DNA from: an uncultured bacterium
GTDB lineage: Bacteria > Planctomycetota > UBA1135 > GCA-002686595
NCBI GenBank assembly: GCA_937910685.1
Contig: CALEMP010000156.1
Coordinates: forward strand, 1-48,969
Reading direction: 5' to 3'
DNA length: 48,969 bases
The notes under the pieces are model-generated. The model was not told the DNA's origin. It saw nothing but the letters and a program-made list of their open reading frames with translations, and searched no databases. The position numbers and the translations under genes are program-made. Below are positions 7,915 through 15,979 of this stretch, in pieces. Numbering within the stretch: position 1 is the first letter of the stretch; each line of letters begins with the position of its first letter.

Positions 7915-9465
7915 ATGAAGGTCCTATTTATCAACGAGTACTTGCCCCAGGAAATGCTGGGTGTGATGTGGCTCTCCCGCGCAATCAAAGATGCGGGGCA
8001 CGAGACCAAGGGTCTCTTCTTGCCAGACAAGGAGTGGATTGAAAAGGTTAAGGAGTACAACCCAGATGTGGTTGCCTACTCGACGACGACAGGCATGCAG
8101 CAGTACTTTGTGGACCTCAACCGCAAGGTCAAGGACGTGCTCCCCGATGTGTTTTCCATCATGGGCGGACCGCACCCGACTTATGTGCCGGAAATCTTGG
8201 AGGAGACCCCTGGGCTCGACGCAATTTGTCGTGGCGAGGGCGAGGAGGCATTTGGCGAGTTGCTGAACTTGTTGGCAGCGGGCGAGGACTACACGAAGGT
8301 CGAAAACTTTTGGTTCCGGGACCGCGAGACCGGCGAGATCCTAGTGAATGGTCAGCGGCCCCCCGCCACAGACCTTGATGCGCTCGGCATTCCCGACCGC
8401 TCGGTTATCTATGATGCTGGGTCGGTCTATCGGGATTCGGACCGCAAGGTGTTTGTGACCCAGCGCGGTTGCCCCATGAACTGTTCCTTCTGCTTCCACC
8501 ACGCGTTGAAGAAGAAGGTCTATTCGTCAACGAACGCCAAGTACGTCCGCAAGCGCTCGGTGGATCATGTGATCGCCGAGATCAAAGACGTCAGGGACAA
8601 GTACAACCTGAAGTTCGTTCACTTCCTGGATGACATCTTCAACCTTTCCGGCAAGTGGCTGGATGAGTTCTGCGAGAAGTACCCCAAAGAAGTTGGGTTG
8701 CCGTTTGACTGCATCCTGATGGCCAACATGACTAAGGAGCGGCACATCGTTCAGCTCAAGAAGGCCGGCTGCGTTTATGCTCGCATTGCCTTTGAGGCTG
8801 CCAGCGACTACATCCGCAACGCCGTCTTCCGTAAGAACACGACCCTGAAGCAGCTGGAAGACTCCGCGGGCTGGATCAAAAAGCACGGCATTCGCCTTGG
8901 TTCTCTGAACATGCTTGGCGGTCCTGGAGCCAGCATGGAGGACGAGTTCGACACTGTGCGACTCAACATTCGTTGCAAGGTAGATCACCCGCTGGTCTCG
9001 ATCATGCAGCCCTACCCCATGTTTGACATCGAGGACATGACCAAGGAAATGGGCTACGCCGTGGCGGCCTATGACGATTTCCCGGTCAAGTTCAACCGCA
9101 CCAGTTCGATTGAATACGACAACAAGCATGAGATCGAGAATCTGCACAAGCTATTCCCGATCTTGGTGCGTTATCCCTGGCTGATGCCCTTGGCTAAGCC
9201 GGCCATCAAGGTGCACTTCTTGGCGCCGCTCTACCTCGTCATGTACATGCTGTATAGCGAATGGATGGTGAGTGAGCAGGCCAAGTTGTACGCCCACGCC
9301 CAAGGATTGTCGGGGCCGCGCTATTGGACCATTATTGATTTCATCAGACGGGTCACAACCAAGGGCCTCTTGCGCGTCTACGAGGTGGTCTTTGGCCGCG
9401 TTGCGCGACGCATGGCCTTGCGCTTGCAAATGGGCGATGAGCGCGTGATGGCGCATATGGATTGA
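7915..9465 (+). CDS. B12-binding radical SAM protein
   Basis: A 516-residue protein of the cobalamin-binding radical SAM class (BchE/HpnP-like layout). An N-terminal Rossmann-like B12-binding domain (about 1-140, MKVLFINEYLPQEMLGVMWL...) is followed by a radical SAM barrel. The [4Fe-4S]/SAM triad is C186-x3-C190-x2-C193 in CPMNCSFC. The DxHxxG cobalamin loop is not evident, as in many members of this class. The C-terminal third carries hydrophobic segments (about 415-450) that may touch the membrane. Family members methylate or rearrange unactivated carbons in lipids, antibiotics and tetrapyrroles; the substrate here is unknown. Proximity to a glycosyltransferase hints at an envelope lipid or glycan, but this is only inference. 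Confidence 0.88.
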   Translation: MKVLFINEYLPQEMLGVMWLSRAIKDAGHETKGLFLPDKEWIEKVKEYNPDVVAYSTTTGMQQYFVDLNRKVKDVLPDVFSIMGGPHPTYVPEILEETPGLDAICRGEGEEAFGELLNLLAAGEDYTKVENFWFRDRETGEILVNGQRPPATDLDALGIPDRSVIYDAGSVYRDSDRKVFVTQRGCPMNCSFCFHHALKKKVYSSTNAKYVRKRSVDHVIAEIKDVRDKYNLKFVHFLDDIFNLSGKWLDEFCEKYPKEVGLPFDCILMANMTKERHIVQLKKAGCVYARIAFEAASDYIRNAVFRKNTTLKQLEDSAGWIKKHGIRLGSLNMLGGPGASMEDEFDTVRLNIRCKVDHPLVSIMQPYPMFDIEDMTKEMGYAVAAYDDFPVKFNRTSSIEYDNKHEIENLHKLFPILVRYPWLMPLAKPAIKVHFLAPLYLVMYMLYSEWMVSEQAKLYAHAQGLSGPRYWTIIDFIRRVTTKGLLRVYEVVFGRVARRMALRLQMGDERVMAHMD

Positions 9466-9486
9466 GTTCACCCGCCCCCGAGGCGT

Positions 9487-9492
9487 TATCCT
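9487..9492 (+). promoter_or_regulatory. -10 box (TATCCT) of the aldo/keto reductase gene
   Basis: TATCCT ends 7 bases before ATG 9500, predicting a leaderless mRNA. TTGAGT at 9462-9467 could be a -35 with a long 19-base spacer. Confidence 0.45.
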
Positions 9493-9499
9493 GCGCTGC

Positions 9500-10459
9500 A
9501 TGAGCGGTAGCAAAATGCAATATAGGCGTGTGGGCAAATCTGGCCTTGAGGTCAGCGCAATTTCAATCGGGGGTTGGCTAACCTTTGGTGGCTCCATTGA
9601 AGAGGACACGACCTCCGACATTATTGGGGCGGCTATAGATGCTGGCGTGAACTTTGTGGATTTAGCAGATGCCTATGCGAGGGGCGCGGCTGAAGAAGCA
9701 GCGGGCCGGGCCTTGGCCCATGTGCCTCGCAATGAGCTGGTGATTTCCAGCAAGTGCTTCTGGCCCCAAAGCGACGCACCCAACGATCACGGGCTTTCCC
9801 GCAAGCACATCCTCGAAAGCTGTGATCGCAGCCTGGGGCGGCTTGGGATGGACTATTTGGACCTTTTCTTCTGCCACCGGGAGGATCCCAATGTTCCCCT
9901 CGAGGAGACCATTCGAGCCATGGACCACCTCGTCCAACAGGGCAAGGTGCTCTACTGGGGAACCTCGTGCTGGAGCGCGGAGAGCCTGAGGAAGGCCCAT
10001 GATCTTTGCCGCGAACATGGTTGGTATGCCCCAATCGTCGAGCAGCCCCAATACAACCTGCTCAACCGGGAAATCGAAGCCGAGGTCCAGCCTGCCGTGC
10101 GAGAAAACGGGATGGGGCTTGTGTGCTGGAGTCCCCTGGCTGGGGGCCTTTTGACGGGAAAGTATGACGCAGAGACTCCCGAAGGGACTCGCGGATCCGA
10201 CACGAATTGGTTGAAGGCTCATCTGACCGACGATGGGCGCAAACGCTTGAGGGCATTTTCTGCCTTGGCCAAAGGGGCGGGGCTCAAACCTTCCCAGTTG
10301 GCGCTGGCCTGGATCTTGAACCAAGACTCGGTGGCCTGCGTGATCACCGGCGCTACTCGGATGGAACAGCTTCATGAAAACCTCGGTGCGCTGAACGCGA
10401 CCCTTGAGCCCGAGACCCTGGCCGCGTTGGAGGAGCTCTTCCCCGCGACCGTTGCCTAG
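9500..10459 (+). CDS. Aldo/keto reductase
   Basis: A 319-residue NADPH-dependent (alpha/beta)8-barrel oxidoreductase. The catalytic tetrad is complete: Asp54 and Tyr59 in NFVDLADAY, Lys85 in VISSKCF and His126 in FFCHREDP. The sequence style (YRRVGKSGLEVSAISIGGW at the start, QPQYNLLNREIE in the barrel) is that of the potassium-channel beta-subunit-like/YghZ AKR subgroup, often acting on small aldehydes such as methylglyoxal. The physiological substrate is unknown. The ATG coincides with the predicted transcription start. The next gene begins one base after the stop, suggesting a two-gene unit. Confidence 0.93.
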   Translation: MSGSKMQYRRVGKSGLEVSAISIGGWLTFGGSIEEDTTSDIIGAAIDAGVNFVDLADAYARGAAEEAAGRALAHVPRNELVISSKCFWPQSDAPNDHGLSRKHILESCDRSLGRLGMDYLDLFFCHREDPNVPLEETIRAMDHLVQQGKVLYWGTSCWSAESLRKAHDLCREHGWYAPIVEQPQYNLLNREIEAEVQPAVRENGMGLVCWSPLAGGLLTGKYDAETPEGTRGSDTNWLKAHLTDDGRKRLRAFSALAKGAGLKPSQLALAWILNQDSVACVITGATRMEQLHENLGALNATLEPETLAALEELFPATVA

Positions 10460-10460
10460 A

Positions 10461-11630
10461 GTGTCCAAAAACCTTCGTCGTGTAGGCGCTCTTCTTGCGG
10501 GCTTCTTGATCGCGGCCGCCCTGGCTGAGGTCGGCCTTCGCTATTGGTTTCCCGCGCCGGGGCAGAACTATCGCTTGGACGCGGACCTGCTGCATGATGC
10601 GCTGCCTGGATCCCAGCGGCTGCAGTTGATGCCGGCAGGGTCGGACCATAGACGGGTCCTAGTGCGGATCAACTCCCATGGTTTACGGGGTCCTGAGCCC
10701 GATCCCGTCCACCGCCGGCCGCGGGTGCTCCTGCTTGGAGATAGCTTGGTCCTCGCCGGCAATTCCCCCGAGAAAGACACCCTGAGGGCCCAATTGGCCG
10801 GTTTGCTCGATGATCGGGTGGAGGTGCTAAACGCTGGGCGCGAGAGCTATGGGCCGGATCAGACCCTGCTTTGGTACCGGCGCGAAGGAGCCAAACTGGC
10901 ACCTGAGGTGGTGATCCTCGTGCTTTGCGCCCACAACGATCTTGGGGATCTGATGCGCAACAAGTTGTTCGAACTGAATGAGAAGGGTGCGCTGGTTCGC
11001 CGCCGTCCAAGTTTAGGAGCCGCGGTTCGCGCCCGCTTTGATCAGCGCAGGGAAGTGGCTGAAGATCCTGCGCTCTTGCGCTGGTGGCGATCGAGCTTCT
11101 CCGAACCTGGCCTCTCGCCGGTGCTGGACAGTGGTCGTCTGGTGGAGTCGTGGTATGTCGCTGCCGTCCAACAGTACGAGGACTACATCTCTGGTGACGC
11201 CATAGTAGGTGACCTGGAGCGTGACACTTGGGATGCGGATGTGGCCCTGTTGGAGCATGCGCCAAGCGCGAGCCATAAGCTCGCCCTGCTGACAGCTGTC
11301 TTGCGTGAGCTGCGTGATGAGATCGAGGACCAGGGGGCTCATTGCCTTGCCCTGATCGTGCCCTCTCGGGTGGATGTGGATCCAAGCTATCCCATTCGAC
11401 CGAGTGTGTCGACATGGCAAGAATACGACCCTTTGAGGCTCACTGCCCGCGTCTTAGGGGCGGCAGGAGCGGCCGGGTGGGCGACCCGAGACGTGACCCC
11501 CGATCTAAGCCTGGCGGGTCCCGAGGGTTTGTTTGTGGGAGGCGAGGACATTCACTGGAATGCTCGCGGGCAAGCGGTGGCGGCCGAGCTCCTTGCTCCA
11601 ATCGTGCAGGATGCTTTAGCGCGGAAATGA
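10461..11630 (+). CDS. Membrane-anchored SGNH-hydrolase-like protein
   Basis: A 389-residue protein with an N-terminal hydrophobic helix (about 8-25, after SKNLRR), indicating a signal anchor with the rest outside the cytoplasm. The GDSL/SGNH block I is recognisable as [15 protein letters not shown] plausible block V Asp-x-x-His near the C-terminus lies in [18 protein letters not shown], the pattern of SGNH/AlgX/DltD-like esterases and acetyltransferases that act on envelope polysaccharides. The start is GTG 10461, one base after the stop of the AKR gene; an upstream open frame from 10404 overlaps the AKR gene and is not used. It converges on the tRNA gene. The exact substrate is unknown. Confidence 0.72.
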   Translation: MSKNLRRVGALLAGFLIAAALAEVGLRYWFPAPGQNYRLDADLLHDALPGSQRLQLMPAGSDHRRVLVRINSHGLRGPEPDPVHRRPRVLLLGDSLVLAGNSPEKDTLRAQLAGLLDDRVEVLNAGRESYGPDQTLLWYRREGAKLAPEVVILVLCAHNDLGDLMRNKLFELNEKGALVRRRPSLGAAVRARFDQRREVAEDPALLRWWRSSFSEPGLSPVLDSGRLVESWYVAAVQQYEDYISGDAIVGDLERDTWDADVALLEHAPSASHKLALLTAVLRELRDEIEDQGAHCLALIVPSRVDVDPSYPIRPSVSTWQEYDPLRLTARVLGAAGAAGWATRDVTPDLSLAGPEGLFVGGEDIHWNARGQAVAAELLAPIVQDALARK

Positions 11631-11671
11631 GCCCCCGGATGGAAACCCCTTGGTCCCCAGCGAAAGGGGGG

Positions 11672-11748
11672 TGGTACGCCCGACAGGATTCGAACCTGTG
11701 ACTTCTTGCTCCGGAGGCAAGCACTCTATCCAGCTGAGCTACGGGCGC
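11672..11748 (-). tRNA. tRNA-Arg (anticodon CCG)
   Basis: Read on the minus strand, this 77-base sequence folds as a full cloverleaf. The acceptor GCGCCCG/CGGGCGT pairs, the D arm is GCTC...GAGT, and the anticodon stem CTTGC/GCAAG closes the loop CTCCGGA. The T arm is ACAGG-TTCGAAT-CCTGT. The anticodon CCG reads CGG (Arg). A20 in the D loop, C35 and discriminator A agree with arginine identity. The 3' CCA is encoded. A strong promoter lies just upstream (11764-11791). Confidence 0.97.
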
Positions 11749-11763
11749 CCACTGAGGTCAGGG

Positions 11764-11791
11764 AGGATACGAAGGGGGCTGGATTGGTCAA
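11764..11791 (-). promoter_or_regulatory. Sigma-70 promoter of tRNA-Arg
   Basis: On the minus strand TTGACC (11786-11791), a 16-base spacer and TATCCT (11764-11769) precede the tRNA, giving a start near 11757, about 9 bases ahead of the mature 5' end. This is the best -35/-10 pair in the window, and it validates TATCCT as a -10 hexamer in this genome. Confidence 0.7.
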
Positions 11792-11935
11792 GGGGGAGCC
11801 CAATAAAACCGCCCTCAGGCCTCTCAATTGGGGGCCTAAGGGCATCTTCCAGGGGACGCAATTTGGGCCCTTGACGGATGGGGGGTTGGTGACCCATCTT
11901 AAATAGGCTGCGGTTCCTCTCCGCATTGCACCTCT

Positions 11936-12910
11936 ATGCCTGACTTTTCGTTGACGAGAAAGATATTGGCCCTGGGCCTACCTGCTGGCTTCGTAGCCTT
12001 AGGGTTGCTGGGTGCGTTGGATGGCCCTTCCCGGCCCCCCTTAGCCGGTTCCCAGAGCGACGCGCCCGATTTTGATGGGGATGGCCTATCGGATCGAATG
12101 GAAGGAGGACTCGGCACCTCCCCTTGGGTGCGCGACACGGATGGGGACAATATCCCCGATGGGCTTGAAGTTGCCCACCAGACCTCGCCCTGGAATCCGA
12201 CGGATGTCCCTAGCCATCAAGCAGCTCCGAACCAGGTGGCCCTTTTTGCGCGCACCTCGGGCGGCCAGCTCATGATCACGATGGTGCTCTACATTGGAGA
12301 CGCCGACCTTTCAACCAAGGCCCTGACCATCGAGTTCTTGCGCGGCGGTTCATCCTTAGTGGCGGATGCTTCTAGGTTGTTGAGCTTGGGGCACATGCAG
12401 AGCATGAATATCTCGGGTCACGATGCCCTCTTGACCTATGACTTTCCCCTGCCGCACAGTTTCCTGCTCGGCGCCGGAGATTTTTCCATTGGGGCGACGA
12501 TCGGTCAGGCGGGCAGTTTCTCGCCAGATGCAAAAGCTACATTGAACTTGGACGTCAAGTTTTCTCAAGGCCAGGTCATTCCGATGTACCGCCGCGACTA
12601 TAAGTTGATCCCCTATCTGTTGCTGACCGCATCACAAGGAGGCTCCGCCAGCCTTGGTTCGGGGGACACGGTACACCAGCCGCTCCCTGCGGGTGGCTCG
12701 GGCGACATGCCTGGCTCTTGGTTACCCGGGCGCGTTTGCTACCAAAAGCTGGAAACCGTCGGCGTTTCCGCATCCGGCATGACGATCACCAAGGAAGTGG
12801 TCGACGCCTTTTGCGAAGATCAATGGAGTAGTTGGTGTGATGTGGACTGTCCGGGCACCATCGGGCAGACCTTCGAGGTACTTGATCCTGGAGCCCTCCT
12901 AGGGGGTTAG
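11936..12910 (+). CDS. Exported protein with calcium-binding type-3 (TSP3-like) repeats
   Basis: A 324-residue protein with an N-terminal hydrophobic helix (about 9-30, signal peptide or anchor). It is followed by two aspartate-rich thrombospondin type-3-like motifs, DFDGDGLSDRMEGGLGTSP and DTDGDNIPDGLEVAHQTSP (about 44-85), which bind calcium in that family. The remaining 230 residues are probably beta-rich with no recognised domain, and four Cys lie in the last 60 residues (disulfides likely). It lies 60 bases upstream of the ECF sigma gene but is separated from it by the predicted ECF promoter. The 11750-11935 region ahead of it has an AGGCCTC/GGGGCCT hairpin near 11817-11838 and no clear promoter. 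Function unknown; probably a surface or periplasmic structural protein. Confidence 0.65.
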   Translation: MPDFSLTRKILALGLPAGFVALGLLGALDGPSRPPLAGSQSDAPDFDGDGLSDRMEGGLGTSPWVRDTDGDNIPDGLEVAHQTSPWNPTDVPSHQAAPNQVALFARTSGGQLMITMVLYIGDADLSTKALTIEFLRGGSSLVADASRLLSLGHMQSMNISGHDALLTYDFPLPHSFLLGAGDFSIGATIGQAGSFSPDAKATLNLDVKFSQGQVIPMYRRDYKLIPYLLLTASQGGSASLGSGDTVHQPLPAGGSGDMPGSWLPGRVCYQKLETVGVSASGMTITKEVVDAFCEDQWSSWCDVDCPGTIGQTFEVLDPGALLGG

Positions 12911-12930
12911 GGCTAAATTTAGACCGAGAC

Positions 12931-12957
12931 GGAACCTTTGAATGGTTGAGACCGTCC
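12931..12957 (+). promoter_or_regulatory. ECF-type promoter, probable autoregulation of the sigma operon
   Basis: GGAAC (12931-12935), exactly 17 bases, then CGTCC (12953-12957), 13 bases before the sigma ATG. GGAAC-N16/17-CGTC is the general recognition pattern of ECF sigma factors (RpoE/SigW/SigE type), and such sites usually mark autoregulation. I saw no second copy of the pattern elsewhere in the window. Confidence 0.6.
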
Positions 12958-12970
12958 AACTCTGTTGCAC

Positions 12971-13588
12971 ATGAGCCAACCCCTTACAGATGATCCGGAC
13001 CTGGCCCTAGTCAGAGCCTGCCAGGCGCAGGAGTCGGTCTGTCTTGAGGGTGCCTTCAGGGATCTCTACGAGGCCTATAAGGACCGGGTGTACAACACCT
13101 GTTACCGAATCACGGGCAGCGCAACCGACGCTATGGACGCGGCCCAGGAGACGTTTGCCACGGCCTTTCGGCGCATCGACGGGTTCCGGTTTGAATCCCG
13201 CTTTTCCAGCTGGATTTATCGCGTCGCAGTCAACGCCTCCATCGACCTACGTCGTCGATCCGCCAGCCGCCCTTGGGTTTCCCTGGACCGCTTGCGCTCG
13301 CCCTTGAACGAGGGCACCCCCATGGACCCCCAAGACGAGCGGGTGGAAAGCCCCGGGGGCGCAGCTTCGCGCCGCGAGCTTGAAGGGGACATCCAAGAGG
13401 CCATCACTCGCCTGAGCCCCAAAATGAAGGCGATTACCGTCCTGCGTTACATGGAGGGCCTTTCCTACGAGGAGATTTCCGAGTCCCTGGACATTTCTCT
13501 CGGGACTGTAAAATCTAGGCTATCTCGGGCTCATGGAGCCCTTGATCGGGAACTTACCCCGGTCTTGGACCGTCATCTCCTGAACTGA
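12971..13588 (+). CDS. ECF RNA polymerase sigma factor
   Basis: A 205-residue sigma-70 family factor with only regions 2 and 4. Region 2 (about 30-95) contains YRITGSATDAMDAAQETF and FRFESRFSSWIYRVAVNASID, which melt and read the -10 element. Region 4 (about 140-200) contains LSPKMKAITVLRYMEGLSYEEISESL and the helix-turn-helix DISLGTVKSRLSRAHGALDRE. ATG 12971 is preferred over the TTG two codons upstream, because it follows the ECF promoter at normal distance. The two genes downstream, a zinc-type anti-sigma factor and an RseB-like lipoprotein, make a classical envelope-stress cassette. It differs from the proteobacterial rpoE cluster in lacking rseC. Confidence 0.95.
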   Translation: MSQPLTDDPDLALVRACQAQESVCLEGAFRDLYEAYKDRVYNTCYRITGSATDAMDAAQETFATAFRRIDGFRFESRFSSWIYRVAVNASIDLRRRSASRPWVSLDRLRSPLNEGTPMDPQDERVESPGGAASRRELEGDIQEAITRLSPKMKAITVLRYMEGLSYEEISESLDISLGTVKSRLSRAHGALDRELTPVLDRHLLN

Positions 13589-13609
13589 CTCGTTTCATCC
13601 AGCGATCCC

Positions 13610-14314
13610 ATGCATACCACCTCCAAAAACCCCAGCCATCTGCCCGAGCCTTGCTCGGAGTGGCTTGATGCTTGCATTGCGAGTTTGGGCGGGGATTCGG
13701 TGGAAGAGGGCTCTTTTGCGGATCACCTCGACAGTTGCCCCGCTTGCGCCGCGGCCCACGGACGCTATCGCATCCAAGCCGCAAAGCTTTCGGGCTTGCC
13801 TCGGCTCTCAGCTCCCCATCAATTGGAGCAGTCTCTTGGGTTCGCCCTGACCCCCGGCGGCCGCCAGGATCGTGTGCTTGCTGCGCTTAGCGCTTTGCCC
13901 CGCCGCGAGGCGCCTGACGCACTCAGCCACCAGCTGGTAGAAACCCTAGCGGGTGACTTTGCTGATGAGGACACCCTGCAAGCCCCCGCCGCCCTCGACG
14001 GTCTGGTGGCCCAGAGCTTGCGCGACCTTGCGGCCGAGGGCACGACGGTTCGAGTTACCGGCTCGGATCTACAGTCCACGCGTTCCACTCAAGCAGCGCC
14101 CCCTACGGGTCGCAAGCTTCGGTCCATTACCGCTCTTGCGGCGGCGGCCATCCTGATTATTGCTACCAACCAATGGATGAGCGCCCCCGAGGCGAGCTAC
14201 TCGTTCACCGTTGTTCGCGGGAACGATGCTGGTCCCCTGCAGCCCCACCAGCTTGCGATGCTCGCGGCGGTCACGGGCCGCCAGTGCTCATCGCTTGGGG
14301 AGGGCTCCCAGTGA
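13610..14314 (+). CDS. Membrane anti-sigma factor with zinc-binding (ZAS-type) domain
   Basis: A 234-residue protein beginning 21 bases after the sigma gene. The N-terminal part carries H39-x3-C43-x2-C46 in FADHLDSCPACAAAH, the hallmark of zinc-associated anti-sigma domains (zf-HC2 type) that hold ECF sigma factors inactive. A long, partly helical linker follows. One transmembrane helix lies near residues 168-185 (SITALAAAAILIIATNQW), leaving about 45 residues outside. That topology fits signal transmission by regulated proteolysis from the periplasm. The stop overlaps the GTG start of the next gene (GTGA), so the two are translationally coupled. Confidence 0.86.
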   Translation: MHTTSKNPSHLPEPCSEWLDACIASLGGDSVEEGSFADHLDSCPACAAAHGRYRIQAAKLSGLPRLSAPHQLEQSLGFALTPGGRQDRVLAALSALPRREAPDALSHQLVETLAGDFADEDTLQAPAALDGLVAQSLRDLAAEGTTVRVTGSDLQSTRSTQAAPPTGRKLRSITALAAAAILIIATNQWMSAPEASYSFTVVRGNDAGPLQPHQLAMLAAVTGRQCSSLGEGSQ

Positions 14315-15324
14315 AGTCCATGTCCATTCGCGCCAGCATCTTGGTTGTGACCTTGTTGCTCTCGGGTTGCTCCCAGGAAGCCGACCAAGGCTCACCCCTA
14401 ATCACGCCGCCCACCTACGGTCCAGGCACCGCAGTAGGGGGAGGCACCCAAGCAGGGGACCCGCTCCTGCAGGTCCTCGTGTCCAAGCCGGAACACGTGC
14501 TGCACCAAGGTGTGCGCCGAGTGACCCTGGCCGGTGACTTCGTGCCCCTTGTGTTCACCGAAGAGATCTCTTGTGACGGCAATGGAGGTTTTCACCTCGA
14601 GCCCCTCGAAGTGATTTCAGGACACCACGACCCGGCCCTTTTCCTGGTACTGGAAACAGGTCGCGCGCCCTTCGCTTTCCGCTACCGGGACTTCCGGGTT
14701 GAGGCCGCCGAGCGTTTCATCGAGACCCATCTAGTCCATGAGCGCGGCGCGGGCACTGTGGCGGGAATCGAGACCATTCGCTTGGACGTCAATCGTCGAG
14801 GGGGCGGAGAGTTCAACTGGGTGGTGGATGTGGATCCCCTCTCGGGGCTTGTCTTGGCTTCGGAGGAGTGGCGAGGTCAGACCCGCTTGGCCCGGGTGGA
14901 ATACCTGTCCCTTGATTTGCAGCCCGACTTGACGGGCTTGCCCATAGGCGACCATCTCTTCGATCGCACAATCCTCGATACGTCAACCGACCTTGCACCC
15001 CAGCTGGGCTACAAGGTGCTGCTGCCGACCCTCTTGCCCCACGGATTTCAGCTGGAATCTGCGGCGGTGATGCAGCCCCTCCCGAACGATCCGTTGGATA
15101 AGTGGATTCGTACCGAATTTGGGGACGGGCTGGGGCGTGTGGTGATGTTGCAGCGGCGTCAGGACCTTTCCGCCCTTTACAACGGCGAGGCCAGGGGCGA
15201 AGTGCGCGTGGATCAGATTGGGGCATGGACCATTGTGACGGGTAGCTTGGATGCTCACGAGATCATCCTGGCGGGCAAGGTCTCGGAAACGAACCTGCTT
15301 GAGATGTTGCAGTCTTCGCTCTAG
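14311..15324 (+). CDS. RseB/MucB-like lipoprotein, probable periplasmic regulator of the anti-sigma factor
   Basis: A 337-residue lipoprotein: a short basic start, a hydrophobic core and a lipobox ending LLLSGC (Cys about 20). I chose GTG 14311, which overlaps the anti-sigma stop by 4 bases and has a good Shine-Dalgarno GGGGAGGG 6 bases upstream; ATG 14320 is the alternative. The body resembles MucB/RseB: an N-terminal LolA-like beta fold (segments such as FRVEAAERFIETH and WVVDVDPLSGLVLASEEW). The C-terminal part has LLPHGFQLESAAV and FGDGLGRVVMLQR, like the RseB pattern of Pro-x-Gly-Phe and a Tyr/Phe-x-Asp-Gly-Leu strand. RseB shields the anti-sigma factor from proteolysis until lipopolysaccharide or misfolded lipoprotein binds. 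Identity is low, so the assignment rests on domain pattern plus gene order. Confidence 0.68.
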   Translation: MKSMSIRASILVVTLLLSGCSQEADQGSPLITPPTYGPGTAVGGGTQAGDPLLQVLVSKPEHVLHQGVRRVTLAGDFVPLVFTEEISCDGNGGFHLEPLEVISGHHDPALFLVLETGRAPFAFRYRDFRVEAAERFIETHLVHERGAGTVAGIETIRLDVNRRGGGEFNWVVDVDPLSGLVLASEEWRGQTRLARVEYLSLDLQPDLTGLPIGDHLFDRTILDTSTDLAPQLGYKVLLPTLLPHGFQLESAAVMQPLPNDPLDKWIRTEFGDGLGRVVMLQRRQDLSALYNGEARGEVRVDQIGAWTIVTGSLDAHEIILAGKVSETNLLEMLQSSL

Positions 15325-15332
15325 TGAAAGAT

Positions 15333-15348
15333 GCTGGGGCTGCCCAGC
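15333..15348 (+). terminator. Hairpin after the sigma/anti-sigma/RseB-like operon
   Basis: GCTGGG (15333-15338), loop GCTG, CCCAGC (15343-15348): a perfect 6-bp stem with tetraloop 9 bases after the stop codon. No T-run follows directly (a TTTT occurs at about 15372), so termination strength is uncertain. Confidence 0.35.
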
Positions 15349-15465
15349 AGGCGGGCTTGGGGGCCGAGGGCTTTTCCCGTAATGGGTCTGACTCCGCTTC
15401 GATGAGTTGGCGGTTGTAGGATTCCAGTGGACACCCACTCGGACCCCGGCCACTCTCATTTCACC

Positions 15466-15897
15466 ATGACCGACCAACCCTTTGACGAGAACAACCTCGA
15501 GTCCCCCGAATATCGGGAACGACTGATGGGCAAGCTCAACGCGCTGATCGCGGTACTTCAAGTAGCTACCGCCAAGGTGCGCAAGTCCCTCGCTGGACCA
15601 GCTCCTGACACCGATCGCTTGACCAAGATTCAGGCCAACCTAAGCAACACCCTTGAAGTGTGCGAACAAGCCAGGCGTGCCCTTGAGCGGCGCGAAGTCC
15701 TGCCCGAGGGTTTGCCCGAGAACCTCGCGGCGGTGATCCGGGTCTCTTCCCACGTTGAATTGCCCCCTGGTGCGAATACAGAGATGTCTTCACCTGAGGA
15801 GAAGACGCGCTTTGAAAAGCTCGGACGCATTTCCAAATACGATCTTCAATCAGCGAACATGGAGGAACTCGAGCGAAAGCTGCAGCTCGGCGAATGA
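15466..15897 (+). CDS. Small helical protein of unknown function
   Basis: A 143-residue soluble protein without signal peptide or membrane helix. Residues 20-90 are strongly helical and charged (YRERLMGKLNALIAVLQVATAKVRKSL, then LTKIQANLSNTLEVCEQARRALERRE), suggesting a coiled coil or helical bundle. The C-terminus ends in a second helix MEELERKLQLGE. ATG 15466 is chosen over a GTG 13 codons upstream. A TAGGAT box at 15417-15422 could give a leader of about 40 bases. It is followed by the best intrinsic terminator in the window. I do not recognise the family. Confidence 0.65.
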   Translation: MTDQPFDENNLESPEYRERLMGKLNALIAVLQVATAKVRKSLAGPAPDTDRLTKIQANLSNTLEVCEQARRALERREVLPEGLPENLAAVIRVSSHVELPPGANTEMSSPEEKTRFEKLGRISKYDLQSANMEELERKLQLGE

Positions 15898-15921
15898 AAA
15901 AACTACCCCTAAATTTTGTCA

Positions 15922-15957
15922 GGCGAGGCGAAGGTTCATACCTTCGTCTCGTCTTTT
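15922..15957 (+). terminator. Intrinsic terminator
   Basis: A 14-bp stem (with two G-T pairs), from GGCGAGGCGAAGGT to ACCTTCGTCTCGTC, closes on the loop TCAT and is followed by TTTTATATT. It lies 25 bases after the stop of the small helical protein and between convergent genes. Only the plus-strand reading has the T-run, so it mainly serves the plus-strand gene. Confidence 0.9.
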
Positions 15958-15979
15958 ATATTCCGAGAGTCTGCGCGAG

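Noticed and set aside
15427..15465. GTG start 13 codons upstream of the small helical protein
   Set aside because: It coincides with the predicted transcription start region; ATG 15466 is more likely, though a leaderless GTG cannot be excluded.
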